A DNA stretch of 64,000 bases from Brucella tritici (GCF_008932295.1 NZ_WBWA01000014.1:1-64000); one strand, 5' to 3'. Positions 7,817 to 16,967 are shown, numbered from the stretch's first letter. Notes: a model not told the origin generated them from the sequence alone. Program-made: numbers and translations.

Positions 7817-8890
7817 ATGCCAGCGTTTTTGGAGGTGGCGGACGCGCGCGTTCGCTATGGCAATAATGAAGTTCTCAAAGGCGTGAACCTATCCGTCAAG
7901 AAGGGTGAGTTCGTCGCGCTTCTCGGCTCTTCCGGTTGCGGTAAAACAACATTGCTGCGCGCGATAGCGGGCTTCAACATGCCATCAGGCGGCGCAATCC
8001 GGGTAGACGGCAGAGATGTCACCCGACTGCCCCCGGACAAACGCGGCATGGCACTTGTCTTCCAGTCTTACGCGCTCTGGCCGCATATGACTGTCGCACA
8101 GAATATGGGCTATGGCCTGCGCATTCGCGGCGCAGCGAAGGAGACCATCAAACAGAAGGTCGAAGAAGTCGCTCGCCTGCTGGGGCTGGACTCTTTACTA
8201 GAGCGCAAACCCGCTGCCCTTTCCGGTGGACAGCGCCAGCGTGTCGCCCTCGGGCGTGCCCTCGCCATTCAGCCCGACATCCTGCTTCTCGATGAGCCGC
8301 TCTCCAATCTTGACGCGCGCATCAGACTATCGGTGCGCCATGAGATCAGCGCCTTGCAGCGTCGCCTCGGTATCACAGCAGTTCATGTGACGCATGATCG
8401 GGAAGAAGCTATGGTCATGGCCGACCGCATCGTCATCCTCAATAATGGTGAAATCGCCCAGGCGGGCGCTCCAGAAGAAGTCTACAACCACCCGGCCACA
8501 GATTTCGTCGCAGCATTCATGGGCGCTGAGAATCTGATCGAGGTACCAATCCAGATCAAGGCTGACCATATCGAGATTGCAGCAGGGGCGAACAACAAAG
8601 TCAGTATCATTTCGGCAGGGCGCAAAAATCTGTCCGATGGCATGGCATCAGCACGTTTCCGCAGCGAAGCTGCCCGCCTCTCTGCGCCAGGGACTGATCA
8701 AAACTCCCCGACGTCCGAACTAGCGCTCAACGGCACGGTCGAGCAGACCAGCTATCCCGGTGGCCTTTGGAGGCATATGATCCGCGTTGGAGATCGGCAC
8801 ATCATGGTTGACGCTCAGGAAAGCCACCAACCCGGAGCCAATGTAGAAATCCGCATACCCGAGCATGCTCTGTTTCTATTCGACAAATAG
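7817..8890 (+). CDS. ABC importer ATP-binding protein (iron/phosphonate-type)
   Basis: The 357-residue ATPase has Walker A GSSGCGKTT (about residues 37-45), Q-loop VFQSYALWPHMTV, signature LSGGQRQRV, Walker B ILLLDEP and switch-histidine VTHDREEA. A C-terminal TOBE-like regulatory region follows. It resembles the Fbp/Afu iron and PhnT 2-aminoethylphosphonate ATPases. The start at 7817 has GGGGAGGAG just upstream; the frame is open back to 7745 but lacks a ribosome site there. It is separated by 276 bases from its binding protein, and each has its own copy of the palindrome. Confidence 0.88.
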   Translation: MPAFLEVADARVRYGNNEVLKGVNLSVKKGEFVALLGSSGCGKTTLLRAIAGFNMPSGGAIRVDGRDVTRLPPDKRGMALVFQSYALWPHMTVAQNMGYGLRIRGAAKETIKQKVEEVARLLGLDSLLERKPAALSGGQRQRVALGRALAIQPDILLLDEPLSNLDARIRLSVRHEISALQRRLGITAVHVTHDREEAMVMADRIVILNNGEIAQAGAPEEVYNHPATDFVAAFMGAENLIEVPIQIKADHIEIAAGANNKVSIISAGRKNLSDGMASARFRSEAARLSAPGTDQNSPTSELALNGTVEQTSYPGGLWRHMIRVGDRHIMVDAQESHQPGANVEIRIPEHALFLFDK

Positions 8891-8983
8891 CCAAGCACCT
8901 GTGGCGTTTTCGTCAGCGTTTAATAATGCGTCGTTTAGTTAAAGAAGGCCAGAGAGCGGAATACGGCATTCGTCAAATTTCGG

Positions 8984-8997
8984 TGCACAGCTGTGCA
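8984..8997. promoter_or_regulatory. Putative LacI-type operator, copy 2
   Basis: TGCACAGCTGTGCA is a perfect 14-base palindrome in the 276-base gap between the ATPase and binding-protein genes. It matches the copy at 7761-7774 in 13 of 14 positions. This suggests a second, separately controlled promoter for the binding protein and permeases. Confidence 0.65.
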
Positions 8998-9132
8998 TAG
9001 CAAACTTGATTTCTGCCGGCGCCAATACGGGGAGCCCCCCGTTCAAATTCGTTTTCACGGGCAATTTTGTCCGCGGATGCCACTGTTCCCGATAAACACC
9101 ACTGATGCGCTGCATCTTCTTTCAATCACAAG

Positions 9133-9147
9133 ACCGGGAATCCCGGT
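9133..9147. repeat. Short hairpin in the leader of the binding-protein gene
   Basis: ACCGGGA-A-TCCCGGT is a perfect 7-bp dyad ending 19 bases before the ATG at 9167, just upstream of the ribosome site. It could stabilise the 5' end of the message or be another protein site. Confidence 0.4.
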
Positions 9148-9166
9148 TCAGACAGGAGTCCTTTTC

Positions 9167-10300
9167 ATGAGAACTATCCTGAACGCGGCAATGGCAATCG
9201 GCCTTACCGTTGCACCCGCCGCTGCTGATGAGCTTACCGTCATCACCGCAGGCGACCAGAACATGGTCGATTATATCAATCAATATCTTGGACCGTTATT
9301 CGAGAAAGAGAACCCCGGAACGACCGTTCGTGTTGTTGGGACAGGTCCCGGCGACGCAGGCTCGCAAAAGGTTCTCGAACGTTTTGAAGCCCAATCCAAG
9401 GCCGGCGTGGAAAAATGGGACACCGACGTTGCAGTCGTCCACGAGAAATTCGTCGGACCGATGGTAACGGCAAAGTTTCTAGAAAATTATCGCGGCAAAA
9501 TCGACAGTGGCAAGTTGGTGACACGTGAGAACGCGAAAATGGCGCTCGGCACCGACGTCGACGGTTACGTCATGCCGATGTTCAACAGCCAGACCGCACT
9601 CGCTTATAACCCTGCTCTCGTTGCCAATCCTCCGAAGAGCTATGACGAGCTCGTCGCATGGGCCAAGGACAACCCGAAGCAGTTCGGTTATAACGGCATT
9701 AAGGGCGGCGCGTCGGGCGTGAGCTTTGTCATGGGCTGGATCTATGCTTATGGCGGCGACGCAGACAAGCTGATGAAGGGGCCATTCGAAGAGGGCGAAG
9801 CAAAGAACTGGGACAAGGCATTCGCCTCGCTCAAGGACTTCACGAAGAATGCCACCCTCACCCCCGGCAATGCTGGCACACTCGACATGTTGAGCCGCGG
9901 CGAAATCGCGATGGGACCAGTCTGGGTAGACATGTTCTATTCGTGGAAAGCGAATGGTCAGCTTCCGCCAGAAATGAAGCTTGTCCTGCCTGCTCCCGGC
10001 ATGCCCGGTCAGCCGATGCATTATGTGATCCCGGAAAAGAGCGCGCACAAGGAACTGGCCGAAAAATTCGTCGCATTGGCGACGAGCCCGAAAGTACAGG
10101 CCGAAGGTATTGTAAAGCGCTTCAACTGGTATCCGGGCATCGATGCCGACCACGTCAAGGCAGAGCTTGACGGTGAAACATGGAACAAGCTCTTCACCGA
10201 TATTTCGCCGGATGAACTTGCGAAATACGGTAAGCCCTTCCCGATCGCACCTTATAACACCGCGATCCTGGAAGCTTATGAGCGCCAGGTCGGTAACTAA
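9167..10300 (+). CDS. ABC importer substrate-binding protein
   Basis: The 377-residue periplasmic protein has a short signal peptide (MRTILNAAMAIGLTVAPAAA). The mature part begins DELTVITAGDQNMVDYINQYLGPLFEKENPGTTVRVVGTG, the fold of extracellular solute-binding family 1 (iron, phosphonate or oligosaccharide type). No row of iron-binding tyrosines is evident, so Fe3+ is not favoured. The start at 9167 follows CAGGAG; the open frame extends back to 8993 without signal-peptide character. The ligand is unknown. It belongs with the ATPase at 7817 and the two permeases downstream. Confidence 0.88.
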   Translation: MRTILNAAMAIGLTVAPAAADELTVITAGDQNMVDYINQYLGPLFEKENPGTTVRVVGTGPGDAGSQKVLERFEAQSKAGVEKWDTDVAVVHEKFVGPMVTAKFLENYRGKIDSGKLVTRENAKMALGTDVDGYVMPMFNSQTALAYNPALVANPPKSYDELVAWAKDNPKQFGYNGIKGGASGVSFVMGWIYAYGGDADKLMKGPFEEGEAKNWDKAFASLKDFTKNATLTPGNAGTLDMLSRGEIAMGPVWVDMFYSWKANGQLPPEMKLVLPAPGMPGQPMHYVIPEKSAHKELAEKFVALATSPKVQAEGIVKRFNWYPGIDADHVKAELDGETWNKLFTDISPDELAKYGKPFPIAPYNTAILEAYERQVGN

Positions 10301-10434
10301 GCCCGACAATCCTGCTTTCTATCGGGGCGCCTTGACGAACCTGGTTCCATGCAAAGCGCTCTGATGTCGATGCCGGATATGCAATCAAGGCACCACGAGC
10401 GTGTCCGGCACTCCACACTGTCATGAGGTTTCGA

Positions 10435-11259
10435 ATGTCGTATCGACTGACGGGGATTCTTCTTGTCGCACCCGCACTGGCGATCGTCCTGTTGCTGTTC
10501 ATCGTACCACTTTTTGGTGCTATCACCGGGGCTTTCTATGTTTCCGGTGGATGGGGAACCGGCAATTTCACCAAAGCATTCGAACTGTATTCCAGTGACA
10601 TCATCTTTACTTTTGTTATCGTCACGCTGTCGTCGTTGCTGATTGCTTTATTCGCTATCGCTATCGGTGGCTATCTGACACTTGGCTCCAACCCGCGCGC
10701 TGTCACTGTTCTGCGCTGGCTTTATCGGTGGCCGCTTTTCATCCCCTTCATCGTCGTTGGTCAGATACTTCGCACCTTCCTTGCCAAGAACGGATTGATG
10801 AACAGCCTGCTTATCGAAACAGGGCTTCTAACGCCCCTACAGGCCATGAGCTTTCTCGACTGGCGTGGGATCGTCATCGCATTCGTCTGGAAACAGACGC
10901 CATTTGTCACGTTGTTGCTGGCGGGTGCCATGGCATCCATTGATCGCAGCACAATCGAATCCGCTCGCAATCTTGGCGCTGGACGGCTACGCATTCTCAT
11001 CGAGATCGTCCTCCCTCAAGTCCGCCAGACATTGCTCGTTGGCTTGATACTGAGCTTTGTCACCATGATGTCCGTTTTGTCCGTGCCTTTGATGATCAAC
11101 GCCCAGTCGCCAACGATGATCACAGCGAATATGGCATTTCGTATCAATGCTTATGGGGATTACGGCGTCGCAAATGCACTGGGTACGATCTCCCTTCTCA
11201 TGACCAGCCTCGTCGCCTGGGTTTACCTCCGCCAGACCATGAAGGAACACGGCCAATGA
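10435..11259 (+). CDS. ABC importer permease 1
   Basis: A 274-residue inner-membrane protein with about six membrane segments. The EAA-loop motif that contacts the ATPase appears as ESARNLGAGRLRILIEIVLPQVRQTL (about residues 180-205), typical of MetI-like permeases of the iron/phosphonate/polyamine type. The ATG at 10435 is preferred because GAGG precedes it by six bases; an ATG at 10423 lacks such a site. Its stop overlaps the next permease (11256-11259). Confidence 0.88.
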   Translation: MSYRLTGILLVAPALAIVLLLFIVPLFGAITGAFYVSGGWGTGNFTKAFELYSSDIIFTFVIVTLSSLLIALFAIAIGGYLTLGSNPRAVTVLRWLYRWPLFIPFIVVGQILRTFLAKNGLMNSLLIETGLLTPLQAMSFLDWRGIVIAFVWKQTPFVTLLLAGAMASIDRSTIESARNLGAGRLRILIEIVLPQVRQTLLVGLILSFVTMMSVLSVPLMINAQSPTMITANMAFRINAYGDYGVANALGTISLLMTSLVAWVYLRQTMKEHGQ

Positions 11260-12068
11260 GCAACATCATCGACTGGCGCTGGATACCACGTGGCATATCG
11301 CTCGGCCTGCTCGCCTTCGCGATTTTCGGACCGCTCGCCAATCTGCTTCTATGGGCGGTCGCTGAACGTTGGTATTTCCCGCACACATTGCCGCTTCAAT
11401 ATGGATTCTCATTCTGGGCGAATGTGTTTTCGCCTCGCGGCAACGCGCTCTCGTCACTTGGCACGAGCGTGCTTATCGCAGGCCTTACAGTGATCGTTTC
11501 ACTCGGCCTCGCCATTCCCGCCGGTTATGCTCTCGCACGATTGAAACTGCCGTTTCGCGGACTGATCCTGCTGACGCTGCTGATCCCGCAGGCTTTTCCA
11601 AACCTGCCCGTTTACGTGAACATCGCGCAGATGTTCTACTCGTTTGGGCTGAATGGCACGATCACAGGCGTCGTTCTGGTCCACGTGACCCATGGGCTGG
11701 TCTATGCCGTATGGATCGCAACGGCGGCGTTTTCGGCAATTGATCGTGAGCTTGAAGAAGCGGCGCGCTCAATGGGCGCTTCAGCCCTCAAGACATTTTT
11801 CGACATCACTCTGCCAATAGCCGCACCCGGTTTGCTTGCAAGCGCGATCTTCGTCTTTCTTGAATCGCTTGATGAGTTCACCGGTACTTATTTCGTGGGA
11901 GCTCCTGATATTTCCACCCTGCCCTTGCTACTCTATACAGCGAGTTCAGGCGGCAATTATCAAATCGCGTCGATCAGCGCATTGATATTGCTGGTGCCAT
12001 CAATTGCCTTCATGTTCGTGGTCGAGCGCTTCCTCAGGGCCGATGTCCTTTCAAAAGTAGGGCGATAA
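11256..12068 (+). CDS. ABC importer permease 2
   Basis: The 270-residue MetI-like membrane partner of the previous gene has about six membrane segments. The EAA loop reads EEAARSMGASALKTFFDITLPIAAPGLLAS in the C-terminal half. Translational coupling with the upstream permease (ATGA overlap) and close spacing to the regulator gene (one base between stop and start) support a single operon. Confidence 0.88.
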   Translation: MSNIIDWRWIPRGISLGLLAFAIFGPLANLLLWAVAERWYFPHTLPLQYGFSFWANVFSPRGNALSSLGTSVLIAGLTVIVSLGLAIPAGYALARLKLPFRGLILLTLLIPQAFPNLPVYVNIAQMFYSFGLNGTITGVVLVHVTHGLVYAVWIATAAFSAIDRELEEAARSMGASALKTFFDITLPIAAPGLLASAIFVFLESLDEFTGTYFVGAPDISTLPLLLYTASSGGNYQIASISALILLVPSIAFMFVVERFLRADVLSKVGR

Positions 12069-12069
12069 A

Positions 12070-13149
12070 ATGCCAGATAAAGAAACGCAGCGAGAACAGG
12101 ACAGCGCGGATAACCAGCCACGGTTCATCAGCGCGCATGAAGTCGCGCTTGAGGCTGGCGTCTCTCGCTCTGCGGTGTCCCGAACCTTTACTCCGGGTGC
12201 CAGTGTTTCGCCTGCAACACGCGAAAAAGTGCTGAAAGCCGCTGAGAAGCTTGGCTATCAGGTCAACGATCTTGCGCGCGGCCTCCTTGCTAACCGCAGC
12301 CGTATCGTCGGAATGATTGCGGCAGACCCGGACAGTCCTTTTCGTTCACGCCAGATTGCAGCACTTTCCCGTCGGCTTGCAGCACGCGGCAGTGTGCCGG
12401 TGTTGATTCCGACTGGCCAGCATGGAGAAAATCTCTCTGCCGCCCACGAAACGCTGCTGCGTTATCGCGCCGAAGCGACGGTAGTTCTTTCCGGCATGCC
12501 TTCCTCTTCATTTGTCGAGCTGGCGCAGAGAAACGGCCAGACCCTGATCCTCGTCGGGCGAACCGAAGAGGGAGCCGATCATATTCATATCAACAATCGA
12601 CTTGCCGCCGAAACGGCTGTTGAAATCTTCGCGGCACGAGGCATGAAAAATCTCGGCCTCATAACGTCGAATGTCGGCAGCCTCAATCTGGTTGAACGTG
12701 AGGAAGCTTTCATCGCCAAAGGCAAGAGCCTTGGATTGAGCGTCAGTGTTCAGCGCGGCAACCTGACCGATTACGACGGCGGCTACGGCGCAGCATCTCT
12801 GCTACTTGGCGAACGAGAGCGTGTCGAAGGTGTGTTTTGCGTCAACGATCTTATGGCATTCGGCCTGATGGACTGCGCACGTGACGTTTTCAATCTTTCC
12901 GTTCCGGACGATATTTCAGTCGTCGGTTTCGACAATGTCACCGAAGCACGCTGGGGCGCCTATCGGCTAACAACGTTCGACCAGAATGCCGAACGCCTTT
13001 CCGCTGAAATCATACGCCTGCTCGATGAGAGGCAGGCTGCGCCAAATGCGCCGCCTCAGACAGTTGTACTCGAACTACCGCTCATTTTGCGCAACAGCGT
13101 CAGGGCACTTAAAAGCGAACGCGGCGTTCGAGGGATGCCAAATCAATGA
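12070..13149 (+). CDS. LacI-family transcriptional regulator of the ABC operon
   Basis: The 359-residue protein has an N-terminal helix-turn-helix (ISAHEVALEAGVSRSAVSRTFTPGASVSPATREKV) with the LacI hinge helix KVLKAAEKLGYQVNDLARGLLANRS. A periplasmic-binding-protein-like effector domain follows, with the typical GVFCVNDLMAFGLMD and ISVVGFDN blocks. An extra polar extension of about 20 residues precedes the DNA-binding domain. It probably controls its own operon through the paired palindromes at 7761 and 8984. LacI regulators usually sense sugars or their phosphates, which is a clue to the transported compound. Its stop overlaps the next gene. Confidence 0.9.
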   Translation: MPDKETQREQDSADNQPRFISAHEVALEAGVSRSAVSRTFTPGASVSPATREKVLKAAEKLGYQVNDLARGLLANRSRIVGMIAADPDSPFRSRQIAALSRRLAARGSVPVLIPTGQHGENLSAAHETLLRYRAEATVVLSGMPSSSFVELAQRNGQTLILVGRTEEGADHIHINNRLAAETAVEIFAARGMKNLGLITSNVGSLNLVEREEAFIAKGKSLGLSVSVQRGNLTDYDGGYGAASLLLGERERVEGVFCVNDLMAFGLMDCARDVFNLSVPDDISVVGFDNVTEARWGAYRLTTFDQNAERLSAEIIRLLDERQAAPNAPPQTVVLELPLILRNSVRALKSERGVRGMPNQ

Positions 13150-13664
13150 CTTTCCACTCCATCTGGTTACGTCCTGCGCGCGATGACCTCAAATTTCTTG
13201 AATCCATTGTCGCGGAACTGGCAGGTCGCTTTGCTTCGCCCGTATTTGAACCACACGCGACACTCGTACCCGATATGAAACGCTCGGCAGACGAATTGCT
13301 GCCGCTGGTGCTCAGCCTTGTGGTCGGCCGCAAACCTCTGGATGTTCTTATTGAAGACGTGACCGGAACAGAGGCTTATTTCCGCTCTTTCTACGCCAAA
13401 CTGCAGAAAACGCCTGCACTGATGGCACTGAAGCAGGATTCACTGGACATATCGGGAGAGAAAGACATCTCGACTTTTCTCCCCCATGTTTCGCTTGCCT
13501 ATGGCGTTGCCGATAAGGCTTCGCGTGCAACGGAGATAGCTCACCTGACAAGATCACTTGCTGGTCGCAATCTACGCTTCGACCGAATGGTGATCGTCAG
13601 CTCCTCAAGCGAGACGCCAATCGATCAATGGATCGTCAAACACGAAGTTTATCTTGCCGGATAG
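13146..13664 (+). CDS. 2H-superfamily phosphoesterase (cyclic phosphodiesterase-like)
   Basis: The 172-residue protein carries the two family motifs PHATLVP (near residue 38) and PHVSLAYG (near residue 117). Each contributes a catalytic histidine, as in 2'-5' RNA ligases and cyclic nucleotide phosphodiesterases of the 2H superfamily, which open 2',3'- or 1,2-cyclic phosphates. No signal peptide is present, so it acts in the cytosol. It overlaps the LacI gene by four bases (ATGA) and is the last gene of the transport operon. The imported compound may therefore be, or be converted to, a cyclic phosphodiester. The substrate is not known. Confidence 0.82.
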   Translation: MTFHSIWLRPARDDLKFLESIVAELAGRFASPVFEPHATLVPDMKRSADELLPLVLSLVVGRKPLDVLIEDVTGTEAYFRSFYAKLQKTPALMALKQDSLDISGEKDISTFLPHVSLAYGVADKASRATEIAHLTRSLAGRNLRFDRMVIVSSSSETPIDQWIVKHEVYLAG

Positions 13665-13695
13665 AAAAAGCCCACCAGTTGGCGGGCTTCTATCA
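13660..13695. terminator. Bidirectional terminator between convergent genes
   Basis: GCCCACC-AGTT-GGCGGGC forms a stem with one mismatch. A-rich sequence lies to the left and TTCTATC to the right, so it can serve both the plus-strand phosphoesterase gene and the minus-strand aldo/keto reductase gene. Confidence 0.6.
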
Positions 13696-13711
13696 TGCAT
13701 TTTTAATTGGC

Positions 13712-14755
13712 TTAAAGCGGACGTGGATACTGTCGATAGACCTTCTCAATGTCGCTCAGAACATCATCGGACAGCCTAACCTGATGCGCCGCAATATCGG
13801 TCTTCAACTGATCGACGGTCGTAGCGCCGATGATGGCCGAGGTCATGAACGGACGTGTCAGTGCAAAGGCAATCGCCATCTGGGCAATGTCGAGACCGTG
13901 TTTCTTCGCAACATCGATATAGGCGCGAATTGCAGGCTCTGAGTGAACATTGTTCCGCCAGATGCCACCTTCGGAAATGGCTGCGCGTGAACCGGCGGGC
14001 AGCTTGCCGCCCAGATATTTCCCGGTCAGCACACCAGCTGCAAGCGTCGAATAGGCAAGCAGTCCAACATCTTCGCAGAGCGCCAATTCTGCCATGTCAA
14101 AATCGAACTGGCGCTGCAGAAGACTATACTCGTTCTGGATTGAGGCGATGCGCGGCAAACCGTGCTGCTCCGCCAAACGAAGCCACTGCATAGTTCCCCA
14201 GGTTGTCTCGTTGGAAAGACCGATATGCCTGATCTTTCCGTCGCGAACCATGTCTCCGAGTCCGAGCAGAACGTCATGCATCTGTTGGGTTTCTGCCGCC
14301 CCATCCGTGTTGGACGGATCGAAGCTCCAGCTCTGGCCGAAATGGTAGTGCGCACGCATCGGCCAATGGACCTGATAGAGGTCAATATAGTCCGTCTGAA
14401 GCCGTTTCAGGCTACTCTCTACCGCCTCACGAACGCTGGCTCGGCTCGGCCTGGCGCCGTCTCGAATCCACTTCTGTCTGCCGCCACCGGCGATCTTGCT
14501 CGCCAGTACGATCTTGTCACGTTTTCCAGATTTCTTGAGCCAACTGCCGATGTAGGTCTCTGTCTTGCCATAGCTTTCCGCGCTCATCGGAATGGCATAT
14601 CCCTCAGCTGTATCAATGAAGTTGATACCGGCATCGAGAGCAATGTCGAGCTGCTCATGAGCGTCAGACTCGGTATTCTGTACGCCCCAGGTCATGGTGC
14701 CGAGGCAAATTTCAGTGACAGTAAGGCCGGTACGGCCCAAAGGCTTCATTTTCAC
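13712..14755 (-). CDS. Aldo/keto reductase, Tas-like
   Basis: This is a NADPH-dependent TIM-barrel oxidoreductase of 347 residues. The family's catalytic set is visible: Asp and Tyr in NFIDTAEGYAIP, Lys in LASKIAGGG, and His in YQVHWPMR. The loop MSAESYGKTETYIGSWL after the aspartate/tyrosine motif is typical of Tas/YajO-like members. The likely start is the ATG at 14755 or the one two codons later. It stands alone. The physiological substrate cannot be read from the sequence. Confidence 0.88.
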   Translation of the reverse strand: MKMKPLGRTGLTVTEICLGTMTWGVQNTESDAHEQLDIALDAGINFIDTAEGYAIPMSAESYGKTETYIGSWLKKSGKRDKIVLASKIAGGGRQKWIRDGARPSRASVREAVESSLKRLQTDYIDLYQVHWPMRAHYHFGQSWSFDPSNTDGAAETQQMHDVLLGLGDMVRDGKIRHIGLSNETTWGTMQWLRLAEQHGLPRIASIQNEYSLLQRQFDFDMAELALCEDVGLLAYSTLAAGVLTGKYLGGKLPAGSRAAISEGGIWRNNVHSEPAIRAYIDVAKKHGLDIAQMAIAFALTRPFMTSAIIGATTVDQLKTDIAAHQVRLSDDVLSDIEKVYRQYPRPL

Positions 14756-14864
14756 GAGAATTTTCCGGATCGATTATTCGCAACTACGCGATATGAGAAT
14801 GGAGCCAATTGATAGCCCTGCTCCACCATGACTGACAAGCCTGTCGCGAAAGTTTTAGAATAAA

Positions 14865-16124
14865 CTATAGAAACCGTTCTGCCGAATAGGGTTTCGGATC
14901 AACGAATGGCTCTTCTCCGACGAGCATTTCAGCGAGCAAACGTCCTGTCGCAGGCCCAAGCGTCAACCCGTGATGAGCGTGGCCGAAATTGAACCAAAGG
15001 CCCTTATGTTTTGGCGCGGCCCCAATCACCGGGCGCATATCCGGCAGGCAGGGACGCAATCCAAGCCATGGCGTCGTTTCGATTGCGTCTCCCAATTGGG
15101 GTACAAGCTTGCGCGCGATTTTCTCGTCCTTCTTGAGCTGTATACGGTTGGCAGGCGCGTCAGGCGAAGCGAACTCTATGCCTGTGGACAGCCGCACACC
15201 CTGCACCATTGGGGCAAGGACATAACCTGCTTCTTCATCCACCACCGTATGACCGAGCCGCGAACCGTCCTTCATGGTGAAGTGAAGATGATGACCGCGC
15301 TTGATGCCAAGCGGTATTGGATAGCCGAATTTCCTGAAAATGAGGCCGGATTGCGGACCGAGTGCTACGACAACGTCCCGCGCATGGACAATGCCCTCCT
15401 CCGTCGTCACCTGCCAGCCATTCTCATTCTGTGTAAGGGTCGCGGCATCTCCGTGAACGAAGGCGCCACCATGCCTGCGAAACAGATCTGCATAGGCTTT
15501 AACCAGCCCACCGGGGTTCACAACGGTCTTGGGGTCGAGCCAATGAATGCCGCCAGCCACATCGCCAAGCGACGTTTCGCGCTGGCGCAATGCTGACGCA
15601 TCCAGAATGTCATAAGACAGTTTGAAACGCTGCAGATCTGGCAAACGGCGCACTGCTGCGTCGAATGCCGAAGATGTCCGGAACACTTCAATCCATCCTT
15701 GGGACCGGATCAGCCGTTCACTGCCTGACTGGGTCACCAAAATATCATGTTCGCGAACACTCGCTTCAATCAACGGCAGCATGGCATTCGTGGCAATCTT
15801 CAACCGCTCTGGTGACGATTCCCGCCAATATCGAAACAGCCAGCGAGCCATCTTCGGTATGTAAAACGGGTTGTAGCGAACGTCTGAGCGGCGGTTCATG
15901 CCGTAGCGGAAAAGCGTCCAGAAGCCTTGCGGGAAGGAATAGGGAATGACGCTCGACCGCTCGATCAGACCGGCATTGCCGAAACTGGTGCCGTTGCCGG
16001 GGTCACTTTTGTCGATCAGGCAGACTGAGCGGCCTCGTGCCTGCAGATGTAGTGCCGTGGACACGCCAACAATACCCGCGCCCAGAACGATGACATCTTG
16101 TTGCTGAATCGGCATTTCTGGCAT
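14865..16124 (-). CDS. FAD-dependent D-amino-acid oxidase/dehydrogenase (DadA-like)
   Basis: The 419-residue flavoprotein of the DAO superfamily has an N-terminal dinucleotide-binding motif VIVLGAGIVGVSTALHLQARG. The C-terminal FAD block reads GLWFNFGHAHHGLTLGPATGRLLAEM, the DadA-like version. It would oxidatively deaminate a D-amino acid or related amine to a keto acid. I place the start at 16124 (an ATG three codons later is also possible); the open frame extends to 16205 but crosses the upstream gene's terminator. It follows an amino-acid binding-protein gene on the same strand, with a strong terminator between, so it probably has its own promoter. Confidence 0.85.
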   Translation of the reverse strand: MPEMPIQQQDVIVLGAGIVGVSTALHLQARGRSVCLIDKSDPGNGTSFGNAGLIERSSVIPYSFPQGFWTLFRYGMNRRSDVRYNPFYIPKMARWLFRYWRESSPERLKIATNAMLPLIEASVREHDILVTQSGSERLIRSQGWIEVFRTSSAFDAAVRRLPDLQRFKLSYDILDASALRQRETSLGDVAGGIHWLDPKTVVNPGGLVKAYADLFRRHGGAFVHGDAATLTQNENGWQVTTEEGIVHARDVVVALGPQSGLIFRKFGYPIPLGIKRGHHLHFTMKDGSRLGHTVVDEEAGYVLAPMVQGVRLSTGIEFASPDAPANRIQLKKDEKIARKLVPQLGDAIETTPWLGLRPCLPDMRPVIGAAPKHKGLWFNFGHAHHGLTLGPATGRLLAEMLVGEEPFVDPKPYSAERFL

Positions 16125-16168
16125 CCACAAATCAAACAAATAAACGCGCCGATTGCAGCCGGCGCGTT
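16125..16168 (-). terminator. Terminator after the first amino-acid binding-protein gene
   Basis: On the minus strand AACGCGCCG (16160-16168) pairs perfectly with CGGCGCGTT (16143-16151), and a T-rich run (TTTATTTGTTTGATTTG) follows. This is a strong rho-independent terminator. Confidence 0.8.
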
Positions 16169-16205
16169 GTTGCTTACAGCAAAGAGCTGTGTCTTTTACA
16201 AGCAA

Positions 16206-16967
16206 TCAGTAGATGTCGAAGTCGAAATATTTCTTCACGATCGTGGCATAGGTTCCATCGTCGCGAATTTTCTTGATTGCCGCATTGAACTGCTCGCGCA
16301 GATCGTCATCGCCCTGACGAAGCGCAATTCCGGTATCAGTCTGCGTGCCGGGAATATCGCCGATAAGCTTGCAACAATCCGCACCGTCACCTTTGATCCA
16401 GTCAGAGATCGGAAATTTGTCGGAAACAACCGCATCAAGGCGCCCGTTTTTCAAGTCTGCGTTGGCTTCATCGGCAGTCGGGTAAAGCTTCACGTCGGCG
16501 CCAGCCTTGCCGTAGACATCTTCCGCATAGTTACCCTGCGTCGTCGATCCCTGGGCACCAACCGACTTTCCCTTGAATGCTTCGGCATCCAGCGATGTGA
16601 TCGGGCTATCCTTCGGCACGGCAACGGACAGTGGTGTGGAATAATACTTATCCGTGAACGCTACTTCTTTCTTGCGCTCTTCCGTGACGCTCATCGATGC
16701 AATGACCGCATCGAACTTGTTCGACTTCAGGCCGGGAATCATCCCGTCCCAGTCGTTAGCAACAATCGTGCACTTGGCATCCATCGCCTTGCACAGGGCA
16801 TTGGCTATTTCGACATCAAGTCCCTGAAGCGAACCGTCCGCCGCCACGAAATTGAAAGGTGGATACGCACCTTCGGTGGCGATGCGGATTTCTTTCCATT
16901 CTTTGGCCTGCGCCGGCAAGGCAGCGATTACAGATGCTACGCCCGCAAATAGGATGGCTTTCAACAT
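16206..16967 (-). CDS. Amino-acid ABC binding protein, ArgT/LAO-type, paralogue A
   Basis: A 253-residue periplasmic family 3 solute-binding protein with a signal peptide ending in LPAQA. It reads KEWKEIRIATEGAYPPFNFVAADGSLQGLDVEIANALC, the pattern of lysine/arginine/ornithine or opine binding proteins. The start at 16967 has the signal peptide right behind it and AGGGGAATAG before it. No permease or ATPase lies nearby, so it must serve a transporter encoded elsewhere. It is nearly the same length as, and very similar to, the gene at 17121-17882. Confidence 0.9.
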   Translation of the reverse strand: MLKAILFAGVASVIAALPAQAKEWKEIRIATEGAYPPFNFVAADGSLQGLDVEIANALCKAMDAKCTIVANDWDGMIPGLKSNKFDAVIASMSVTEERKKEVAFTDKYYSTPLSVAVPKDSPITSLDAEAFKGKSVGAQGSTTQGNYAEDVYGKAGADVKLYPTADEANADLKNGRLDAVVSDKFPISDWIKGDGADCCKLIGDIPGTQTDTGIALRQGDDDLREQFNAAIKKIRDDGTYATIVKKYFDFDIY

